From: Phycisphaerae bacterium
GTDB lineage: Bacteria; Planctomycetota; Phycisphaerae; Sedimentisphaerales; Anaerobacaceae
Direction of reading: 5' to 3'
Assembly (NCBI GenBank): GCA_030609625.1
Contig: JAUWBX010000175.1
Span: forward strand, 1 to 5,632
Length of the DNA: 5,632 bases
Positions 1 through 4,472 of the stretch are shown one piece after another. A model generated the notes under the pieces. The model had not been told where the DNA came from. It made no database searches and saw only the letters and a program-made list of their open reading frames with translations. Position numbers and translations under genes: made by a program. The first letter of the stretch is position 1. Every line of letters starts with the position of its first letter.

Positions 1-187
1 GCCGTGTTTCAGTCCACAGGACGCCTTACGGCGGGGCTGGAAGGCCGTGCCATGTCAGTCCACAGGATGCGTTGCGGTGGGGCTGGAAGGCCCGTGCCAT
101 GTCAGTCCACAGGACGCGTTGCGGCGGGGATCCGAAAGCCGTGCTACGTCAGTCCGCAGTCCCGAAAGGGACGCCTTGCGGCGGACA
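1..187. repeat. Degenerate tandem array, ~47-bp unit, four copies, cut by the window start
   Basis: Four head-to-tail units are seen. The anchor CAGTCCACAGG (last copy CAGTCCGCAG) recurs at 10, 56, 103 and 150, giving periods of 46, 47 and 47 bp. Each unit reads roughly GCCGTGC, then GTCAGTCC, then GGACGC, then TTGCGGCGGGG. Within a unit, GTCC and GGAC flank a 3-base loop, so each copy can form a small hairpin. The fourth copy has diverged into a larger nested hairpin. Periods that are not multiples of three, and copies diverged by substitutions, argue against a coding repeat. There are no unique spacers, so it is not CRISPR. The array probably continues to the left of the window. Function is unknown; it resembles non-coding intergenic repeats. 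Confidence 0.8.
152..186. repeat. Nested hairpin closing the tandem array
   Basis: The outer stem is GTCCGC (152-157) with GCGGAC (181-186). Inside it, GTCCC (159-163) pairs with GGGAC (168-172) around a GAAA tetraloop. The GNRA-type loop on a perfect stem suggests that it folds as RNA if transcribed. It is not followed by a T run, so it is not a typical intrinsic terminator. Confidence 0.6.
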
Positions 188-240
188 CCTAACGGTAGAA
201 ACTGCTGATTCAGTTAGTCTGGCTAAACACATACGAAGCG

Positions 241-327
241 GGAATCCATACTATTGCCGCGTTTTTGGATTCCTGTTACCCACTCCCCGTTTTCGCGGGG
301 ACAAGTTTACCCCTGCGGAAGCAGGGG
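241..327. repeat. REP-like cluster of three hairpins
   Basis: Three consecutive inverted repeats are visible. GGAATCCA (241-248) pairs with TGGATTCC (266-273). CCCCG (285-289) pairs with CGGGG (296-300). CCCCTGC (310-316) pairs with GCAGGGG (321-327) around GGAA. The wording, such as CGCGGGGA, GCAGGGG and a following GGAATGACAG, is typical of the palindromic intergenic repeats scattered through many environmental bacterial genomes. No reading frame through it looks coding. Confidence 0.65.
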
Positions 328-338
328 CGAGCACAAGC

Positions 339-367
339 TTCACAGGAATGACAGACTATGTTATACT
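339..367 (+). promoter_or_regulatory. Candidate sigma70-type promoter, possibly for hflX
   Basis: TTCACA (339-344), a 17-bp spacer and TATACT (362-367) match the sigma70 pattern well. TGACA (349-353) and TGTCA (370-374) form an inverted repeat around the -10 box, which could be an operator or chance. If it drives hflX, the leader would be about 335 nt and would include the 442-479 hairpin. A weaker promoter closer to the gene cannot be excluded. Confidence 0.35.
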
Positions 368-441
368 CTTGTCAGGGCAACACTTAGGACTTGTAAATAA
401 ATTATCTTCTATTTTTGGCTGGCTTCGGCTGGCGGTGTCAG

Positions 442-479
442 CCCCGTTAGAGCCTTTTCCTTTCGGGCCTCTAACGGGG
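442..479. repeat. 11-bp perfect inverted repeat (long hairpin) upstream of hflX
   Basis: CCCCGTTAGAG (442-452) is perfectly complementary to CTCTAACGGGG (469-479), with a 16-nt loop. Two more G-C pairs are possible if one base is bulged. No T run follows and no gene ends just before it, so terminator activity is not supported. It would lie in the hflX leader if transcription begins near 375. Confidence 0.6.
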
Positions 480-504
480 TCAGCAAAACTCGGACTACCA
501 ACCA

Positions 505-560
505 GTCTTTCGACTTCGCTCAGGATGGTGAGCCTGTCGTCCTTGGGACTCCTTACGGAG
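505..560. repeat. REP-like interspersed repeat with CTCC-TTAC-GGAG hairpin
   Basis: The stretch around 509-539 (TCGACTTCGCTCAGGA, then GGTGAGCCTGTCG) is a wording common in interspersed repeats of many environmental bacteria. It is followed by CTCC (549-552) and GGAG (557-560) around TTAC, a hairpin whose CCTTACGG core recurs in the 1-187 array. The rest of the 1-709 region shows no gene. A long open frame at 72-680 runs through these repeats and has no protein-like features. Confidence 0.5.
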
Positions 561-694
561 AACCATAGGCCTGCGTTTTGCTTCCTTGCCGGCCTTGTCC
601 TCGCTGGAGCCAAAACGAAACCTAATTTCTTTACCAGTCCTTATGCAAAAGTTTGGCTCAAAATCGAGCGGTTTGAGTAAAAAACGGTAATTTT

Positions 695-700
695 GGAGGT
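695..700 (+). promoter_or_regulatory. Shine-Dalgarno site that fixes the TTG start of hflX
   Basis: GGAGGT at 695-700 lies 9 nt before TTG at 710. An in-frame TAG occupies 707-709, directly before the TTG, so translation of this frame cannot begin further upstream. The next plausible internal starts would cut into the conserved N-terminal domain. Confidence 0.8.
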
Positions 701-709
701 ATATTGTAG

Positions 710-2026
710 TTGGAGAAATTACGTCAGACTCTGAGAGTAAAAAAAGAGCGGGCGATTCTGGTCGCCGCTGTTTTCCGCGTCCCTAATGGGCCGGACGGTT
801 TGGCTGAACTTACGGCCTTAGCCGAAAGTGCCGGCGCCGTTGTCGTGGACAGATTTCAGCAAAAAATCCGCAAGATAAATCCCGCCACCTACATAGGTAA
901 GGGTAAAACCAACGAGCTTGCCGACAGAGTCAAGCGATTCAAAGCCGACGTTGTGGTATTTGATAATGACCTTTCCCCCGGCCAAATCCGTGAGCTTGAA
1001 GAGATTATCAAAATCAAGGTGCTCGACCGCAGCGAGCTGATTTTGGATATATTCGCCACCAGGGCAAAGACCAGACAGGCTAAACTCCAGGTCGAATTAG
1101 CCCAGTTGGAATATACATATCCCCGGTTGGCCCGTATGTGGTCGCACTTAGACAGCGTAGCAGGGGCAGGCGGAGCAACCGCTGCCGGTGCGGTCGGCGG
1201 TATAGGGACCAGAGGCCCGGGCGAACAGCAGTTGGAAATCGACCGGCGATTAGTCAGCAAGAGAATCACCGAACTAAAACGCGAACTTGCAAATATCGAC
1301 AAGCGCAGGATTCGCGAGATTAACGCTCGAAAGGGATTGTTCAAAATCTGCCTCGTCGGCTATACCAATGCAGGCAAAAGTACGCTCCTGAACACACTTA
1401 CCGATGCGGGGGTCCTTGTCGAGGACAGGCTCTTTGCAACGTTAGACACGCGAACAAAAAAATGGACGCCGACCAGAGGCGCCAATGTGGTGGTCAGCGA
1501 TACAATTGGTTTTGTGAAAAATTTGCCGCATCAATTAGTCGCCTCGTTCAAGGCGACGCTCGAAGAGGCCGTCAATGCGGATTTGCTCCTGCATATCATA
1601 GATGTAGCCAATTCCGATACGCTAAAGCAAATCGAATCTGTAAATAACGTTCTCAAAGAGATTGGCTGCGGCCAGAAACCGATTTTGGAAGTGTTAAACA
1701 AAGTCGATATCGTCAGAAGAATCGGCGACCTTGAGATGCTCCAGACGCTTTTCCCCGATGCGGTATGTATATCAGCCAAGACCGGCTACGGCCTGGAGAA
1801 ATTAAATGAAACGGTCGCCGCAAGGTACAAAGGCACTGAGCTTCTGCTTCGGGTTGCCAGCAGCCAATCGAACGGCAAGGTGCAGAGCTTCCTGCGGGCG
1901 CACGGCCAAATCTTAAATGAGCAATACCAGGACAGCTCCGTTCTGATTGACGCCAAACTCGGCCGAAATCAGCTCCCTGACCTAAAACGTCTCCACCCCG
2001 AAACTATCGAAATCGTAGATGCGTGA
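710..2026 (+). CDS. hflX: GTPase HflX, ribosome-splitting factor
   Basis: HflX is a cytosolic GTPase that binds the 50S subunit and splits stalled 70S ribosomes during heat or antibiotic stress. The 438-residue product has all family parts in order. The N-terminal domain includes YIGKGK (61-66) and FDNDLSPGQ (84-92). A helical linker has KLQVELAQLEYTYPRL (125-140) and the HflX signature GIGTRGPGE (164-172). The G domain has the P-loop GYTNAGKST (217-225), the switch region FATLDTRTKK (242-251), DTIGF (264-268), NKVD (330-333) and SAKTG (355-359). A short C-terminal domain follows. Length is normal for the family. Translation starts at TTG, directly after an in-frame stop and 9 nt after GGAGGT. 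An Ala/Gly-rich stretch (150-166) precedes the signature, and the usual GETQLE reads GEQQLE. No partner gene is adjacent, so it appears monocistronic. No terminator is evident downstream. Confidence 0.97.
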   Translation: MEKLRQTLRVKKERAILVAAVFRVPNGPDGLAELTALAESAGAVVVDRFQQKIRKINPATYIGKGKTNELADRVKRFKADVVVFDNDLSPGQIRELEEIIKIKVLDRSELILDIFATRAKTRQAKLQVELAQLEYTYPRLARMWSHLDSVAGAGGATAAGAVGGIGTRGPGEQQLEIDRRLVSKRITELKRELANIDKRRIREINARKGLFKICLVGYTNAGKSTLLNTLTDAGVLVEDRLFATLDTRTKKWTPTRGANVVVSDTIGFVKNLPHQLVASFKATLEEAVNADLLLHIIDVANSDTLKQIESVNNVLKEIGCGQKPILEVLNKVDIVRRIGDLEMLQTLFPDAVCISAKTGYGLEKLNETVAARYKGTELLLRVASSQSNGKVQSFLRAHGQILNEQYQDSSVLIDAKLGRNQLPDLKRLHPETIEIVDA

Positions 2027-2180
2027 AGAAAAATCCTAAATTCTAATATCTAAATCCTAAACAAATTCAAATGACCAAAAATCAAAATTCAAAACATTTG
2101 TTCATTAGAATATATTCTCTTGTCTCGTGGCTCGTATTTTCATTTCGATATTCGATATTTTGTGTTCGTTGTTCGATGAA
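2027..2180. repeat. AT-rich interspersed repeat after hflX
   Basis: This stretch begins directly after the hflX stop. It carries a 10-bp direct repeat AAATCCTAAA (2031-2040 and 2052-2061). ATTCTAAT (2040-2047) is inverted at 2104-2111 (ATTAGAAT). The right part is rich in TTCG and ATATTCGATATT words (2146-2176). This combination resembles a family of non-coding intergenic repeats I associate with planctomycete and related environmental genomes. That association is from memory and not proven here. No reading frame in it looks coding and no T-tailed GC hairpin is present. Confidence 0.5.
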
Positions 2181-2204
2181 AATCAATCGCAGGAAAAATG
2201 CTTA

Positions 2205-2275
2205 TACGTAAAGCGCGTACGCCAGTACTTTTCTACCGAAAAGTAAGGCCTGGGTATTTATACTCGCTTTACGTA
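2205..2275. repeat. Nested inverted repeat next to the IS element
   Basis: An 11-bp perfect inverted repeat, TACGTAAAGCG (2205-2215) and CGCTTTACGTA (2265-2275), encloses a second perfect hairpin, TACTTTTC (2226-2233) with GAAAAGTA (2238-2245) around TACC. CCAG (2222-2225) can also pair with CTGG (2250-2253). The 71-bp structure may be a small MITE-like or REP-like element or a structured RNA. There is no coding frame. Its right arm overlaps the direct repeat at 2249-2343. Confidence 0.55.
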
Positions 2276-2343
2276 CTCGTCGCTTATGACTTGTGCTTCG
2301 CAATTTGGCCGACCGCTTACCTGGGTTTCACTACTTGCTTACG
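2249..2343. repeat. Imperfect 24-25-bp direct repeat, period ~71 bp
   Basis: CCTGGGT at 2249-2255 and 2320-2326 is followed in both copies by a T-rich gap, then TACT(C/T)GCTT and TACG, ending at 2273 and 2343. The second copy stops about 10 bp before the proposed IS left end. The segment between the copies contains several GCTTA/GCTTC words but no gene. Confidence 0.45.
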
Positions 2344-2390
2344 AACTTTATAATACTCCCCAAAAACTGGGCGCATGATTAAGGTGGATT

Positions 2391-2423
2391 TGTCGCCTGA
2401 GACGATAACATAATCAGGAGACA
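2391..2423 (+). promoter_or_regulatory. Stem-loop covering the orfA Shine-Dalgarno site
   Basis: TGTCGCCTGA (2391-2400) is complementary to TCAGGAGACA (2414-2423) with a single mismatch, around a 13-nt loop. The Shine-Dalgarno AGGAG (2416-2420), 8 nt before the ATG, lies inside the right arm. The stem could lower translation of orfA when transcripts read in from outside, a known strategy in other IS families (IS10, IS200). The mechanism here is inferred from the fold only. Confidence 0.5.
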
Positions 2424-2428
2424 GATTC

Positions 2429-2719
2429 ATGAAAAACAAAAGACGTAATCACAGCGCAGCATTCAAGGCAAAAGTAGCTTTGGCCGCAGCAAAAGGCGAC
2501 AAGACGTTATCTGAACTGGCCAGCCAGTATGAGGTTCATCCGAGCCAGATTGCCAAGTGGAAAAAGCAATTGCTGGAATCACTGCCGGAGATATTTTCGT
2601 GCCGGCGGCCAAAAGAGCAGCAGGATCAAGAGGCATTGACGGCACAGTTATATCAGCAGATAGGCCAGTTGAAAGTTGAGCTTGACTGGCTTAAAAAAAA
2701 AGCTGGTTTTGACGCTTGA
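2429..2719 (+). CDS. IS3-family transposase OrfA (DNA-binding subunit)
   Basis: This 96-residue protein binds the IS ends and, joined to OrfB by recoding, forms the active transposase. An HTH of the HTH_Tnp_1 type spans about residues 25-48 (TLSELASQYEVHPSQIAKWK). A leucine-zipper-like helix follows, with hydrophobic positions 74, 78, 81, 85 and 88 (L, I, L, L, L), suited to dimer formation. Length is typical. The start is ATG at 2429 behind AGGAG (2416-2420). The gene ends in LKKKAGFDA just after an A9 run, and its last 44 bases overlap the orfB frame. It is complete, with no sign of decay. Confidence 0.93.
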   Translation: MKNKRRNHSAAFKAKVALAAAKGDKTLSELASQYEVHPSQIAKWKKQLLESLPEIFSCRRPKEQQDQEALTAQLYQQIGQLKVELDWLKKKAGFDA

Positions 2720-3647
2720 GCAAAAGCGAAAAGCGGTTGAACCGGGCCATAAAAAGATACCGATTTACCGACAGTGCGAATTGCTGGATCTGAATCGGAG
2801 CAGTTTATATTATAAACCTTCTGGTGAAACAGAGTATAACGAGCAGTTAATGAGATTGTTAGACGAACAATATATCAAGACACCATTTTACGGAATTGCC
2901 AAGATGACCGCATGGTTGCGTCGTCAGGGCCATTCTGTCAATCATAAGAGGGTTCGATGGCTGATGCGTCAGATGGGCTTAGAAGCCGTTTATCCACGCC
3001 GAAAACGCTCTTTGAGCATGCCGGACAAGCAGCACAGGATATATCCGTATCTTCTTAAAAATGTGCAGATTGAACGGGCCGATCAGGTCTGGTCTGCTGA
3101 TATAACATATATTCGTATGTATCGCGGCTGGGTTTATCTAACAGCAGTAATGGACTGGTTCAGCCGTTACGTTCTATCCTGGGAAGTATCGGTTACACTG
3201 GAATCGGATTTTTGTATTGATGCTTTGAAGCAGGCTCTGAGCCTTGGCAAGCCTCAGGTTTTCAATACGGACCAGGGCAGCCAGTTTACCTCTATAGAAT
3301 TTACCAAAATATTGCTGGATGCAGGCGTTCAAATCAGCATGGACGGCAAAGGGCGGGTGTTTGATAATATTTTTTCAGAGCGTTTATGGCGAACAGTAAA
3401 AGTTGAGGAGGTTTATCTGCGGGACTATCAGACGGTAACTGAGGCCAGGTTTAACCTTGGCCGATATTTTGAGTTTTATAATAATGAGAGATTGCATGAG
3501 GCATTGGGCTACGGCACCCCCGCCGAAGTGTATGGCGCAGCAGTTGGAACTCCGGTCGCCCTACGGGCTCCCTCCGTTCCAACTGCTTTAATACACGGCG
3601 ATGAATCTACCTTAGAAAGCACAGTTTTCTGTCTTGACAATGGGTAG
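2676..3647 (+). CDS. IS3-family transposase OrfB (DDE integrase)
   Basis: OrfB is the catalytic part of the IS3 transposase, which makes a circular IS intermediate and reinserts it. Residue numbers count from TTG at 2676, though the true product probably begins by recoding within the A9 run. An HTH_21-like region lies near 55-110. The rve integrase core has D142 (VWSADITYI), D199 (NTDQGSQF) and E235 (SERLWRTVK), so the catalytic triad is intact with 35 residues between the second D and the E. Conserved YNNERLHEALGYGTPAEVY (268-286) ends the core. About 37 further residues are poorly conserved in style and include a strong DNA palindrome (3540-3586). No good Shine-Dalgarno precedes 2676 or the alternative TTG at 2709, and no ATG occurs in this frame before residue 59. 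Confidence 0.93.
   Translation: MSLTGLKKKLVLTLEQKRKAVEPGHKKIPIYRQCELLDLNRSSLYYKPSGETEYNEQLMRLLDEQYIKTPFYGIAKMTAWLRRQGHSVNHKRVRWLMRQMGLEAVYPRRKRSLSMPDKQHRIYPYLLKNVQIERADQVWSADITYIRMYRGWVYLTAVMDWFSRYVLSWEVSVTLESDFCIDALKQALSLGKPQVFNTDQGSQFTSIEFTKILLDAGVQISMDGKGRVFDNIFSERLWRTVKVEEVYLRDYQTVTEARFNLGRYFEFYNNERLHEALGYGTPAEVYGAAVGTPVALRAPSVPTALIHGDESTLESTVFCLDNG
2693..2701 (+). other. A9 slippage run joining orfA and orfB
   Basis: Nine A bases sit where both frames read LKKK. OrfB lies one base forward (+1) of OrfA. A -1 slip, the usual IS3 mechanism, would hit TGA at 2710-2712. Removing one A gives an in-frame fusion. RNA polymerase slippage on runs of about nine A is a known way to express IS transposases, so A8 transcripts could encode the full protein. 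The alternatives are +1/-2 translational slippage, separate initiation, or a single-base error or mutation in the run. Confidence 0.6.
3540..3586. repeat. Palindromic element inside the 3' end of orfB
   Basis: GCAGTTGGAAC (3540-3550) pairs perfectly with GTTCCAACTGC (3576-3586). The loop contains a second hairpin, GCCC (3558-3561) with GGGC (3565-3568). The inner core CCCTACGGG resembles the CCTTACGG hairpins in the left-hand repeats. It translates to VGTPVALRAPSVPTAL, downstream of the conserved integrase core, as if a short palindrome had been absorbed into the C-terminal tail. Confidence 0.6.
3634..3639 (+). promoter_or_regulatory. Outward-facing -35 hexamer at the IS right end
   Basis: TTGACA lies about 13 bp inside the proposed right end and points outward. 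In several IS3-family members an outward -35 in the right end pairs with a -10 in the left end once the IS is circular. Here TATAAT occurs at 2349-2354, at the left boundary. With the ends proposed, the junction spacer would be only 11 bp, and with TATAAA (3651-3656) in the present location it is also 11 bp. Promoter activity is therefore doubtful unless the ends differ from those proposed. Confidence 0.3.
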
Positions 3648-3662
3648 GGGTATAAACAACCA

Positions 3663-4235
3663 TCAATTGAGTTTTTTATCTTTCCAGTATTTGGTACCAG
3701 CCACAGTCGCCTGCAAAGCCAGACCGGACTCTGTCATCGAGTACACCTCTATCCCGGAAATGATATCTCCCTCACCGCTCAGCTCACCACCGGTTTCACC
3801 GGCTTTGGCCGCAGCATCTGCGTGAGCACCAAAATCCCAGCCGCTCCGGACAAACTTATCGAGCGTGGTCTTGTCCTTGAATATCATAACTACACGATAG
3901 TCCTTTGCGCCCAAACCAAGGCCGATACCACCTAATGCCATCTTCATATAGGTACGTTTCCCGGTTGCATTATCAACAACCACACCGTAACCGCCTCCGG
4001 CGCTCAGGAAAATAAGATTGACGTTGGCATTACTGAAGGTACCGTAGCCGGCGGCCTTCGCAATCTTCTCTTTGGTCTGGGGGGCTTCTCTATACAATCT
4101 TTCAAGGGTTTCCTTTTCCATGTCCATCACGACCTGCCGCTTTTCAATGACCGTCAGGTTCCCCCCGGGCCCACAGCCTGCGATTGTCGCAATGATTGCC
4201 AAACTCAGAATGGTTTTTAGTAGTACGCTCTGCAT
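3663..4235 (-). CDS. SYLF/YSC84-domain lipoprotein
   Basis: The 190-residue product is an envelope lipoprotein of the SYLF (YSC84, formerly DUF500) family, whose eukaryotic members bind lipids; the bacterial role is poorly defined. Residues 1-20 form a signal peptide ending in the lipobox TIAG-C21. The SYLF domain covers about 55-188: AAGYGTFSNANVNLIFLS (61-78), the glycine-rich GGGYGVVV (80-87), GGIGLGLGAKDYRVVMIF (102-119) and SGWDFGAHADAAAK (131-144). The end LQATVAGTKYWKDKKLN looks like an intact family C-terminus. The start is ATG (4233-4235) with AGGAG (4242-4246) 6 nt upstream. The stop is TGA at 3663-3665, only 10 bp from the proposed IS right end, so any original terminator may have been displaced. 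It is transcribed divergently from the 4473 gene. Confidence 0.9.
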   Translation of the reverse strand: MQSVLLKTILSLAIIATIAGCGPGGNLTVIEKRQVVMDMEKETLERLYREAPQTKEKIAKAAGYGTFSNANVNLIFLSAGGGYGVVVDNATGKRTYMKMALGGIGLGLGAKDYRVVMIFKDKTTLDKFVRSGWDFGAHADAAAKAGETGGELSGEGDIISGIEVYSMTESGLALQATVAGTKYWKDKKLN

Positions 4236-4295
4236 TTTCTTCTCCTTTTATTCTAAACAGTTCAAAAAGGACCGGACGACAGTCGCCTGGTATCC

Positions 4296-4329
4296 GGCAC
4301 ATTGTGCCCTCTGGATTCTGAAATGTCAA
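4296..4329 (-). promoter_or_regulatory. Promoter of the SYLF lipoprotein gene with a palindrome at its -10
   Basis: On the minus strand TTGACA (4324-4329), a 17-bp spacer and CACAAT (4301-4306) form a good sigma70-type promoter about 60 nt before the start codon. A palindrome, GGCAC-ATT-GTGCC (4296-4308), covers the -10 box and is a candidate operator. The regulator is unknown. Confidence 0.55.
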
Positions 4330-4384
4330 CTGAGATTTCATCGCAAGTACCTGCGTACATTGGGAAAAAAAGCTGTAATTTTAG

Positions 4385-4414
4385 TTGTCGCCTTTCCTTT
4401 TGATGTGGTATAAT
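4385..4414 (+). promoter_or_regulatory. Promoter of the DUF2062/AsmA-like gene
   Basis: TTGTCG (4385-4390), an 18-bp spacer and a perfect TATAAT (4409-4414), preceded by TGG as an extended -10, face the gene at 4473. The predicted transcript would have a leader of about 50 nt carrying AGAGGTG (4461-4467) before the ATG. Together with the minus-strand promoter it makes a compact divergent control region. Confidence 0.65.
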
Positions 4415-4472
4415 CACCCGGCGGATATGAAGCTAAAACTGAGTACATTACTTATCAGAAAGAGGTGCAGAT

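Larger units (their letters stand above)
2354..3652 (+). mobile_element. IS3-family insertion sequence, ~1.3 kb
   Basis: The element has the IS3 layout: a short orfA with HTH and leucine zipper, then an overlapping orfB with a DD35E integrase core. The size is normal for IS3. Exact ends are uncertain. The left end TACTCCCCAAAAACTG and the right end TAGGGGTA show only weak terminal inverted similarity. Subterminal TAAGGTGGA (2380-2388) and TCTACCTTA (3606-3614) are inverted copies with one mismatch, and AAAAACTG (2362-2369) is matched by CAGTTTT (3622-3628). TAA flanks both proposed ends (2351-2353 and 3653-3655) as a possible 3-bp target duplication. The longer TATAA also flanks both sides, so the boundary may shift by a few bases. 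The usual IS3 termini TG...CA are not seen. Confidence is high for the element and low for the exact ends. Confidence 0.85.

Noticed and set aside
1..187. CRISPR array.
   Set aside because: The repeats are head to tail without unique spacers, diverged, and have no cas gene nearby.
442..479. Intrinsic terminator.
   Set aside because: The stem is strong, but the loop is long, no T run follows, and no gene ends upstream.
356..613. An 85-codon minus-strand frame in the same region.
   Set aside because: It lies on hairpins and repeat words, has low-complexity composition and no family resemblance.
72..680. A 202-codon open frame across the left intergenic region.
   Set aside because: It runs through tandem and REP-like repeats, has no domain-like pattern and no Shine-Dalgarno, and its length is explained by the repeats.
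889..1344. A 151-codon minus-strand frame inside hflX.
   Set aside because: Shadow of a well-supported HflX coding frame; Ser-rich composition typical of antisense frames.
4072..4413. A plus-strand frame of 113 codons over the start of the lipoprotein gene and its promoter.
   Set aside because: Antisense to a clear signal peptide and SYLF domain, and it covers two promoters; no coding features.
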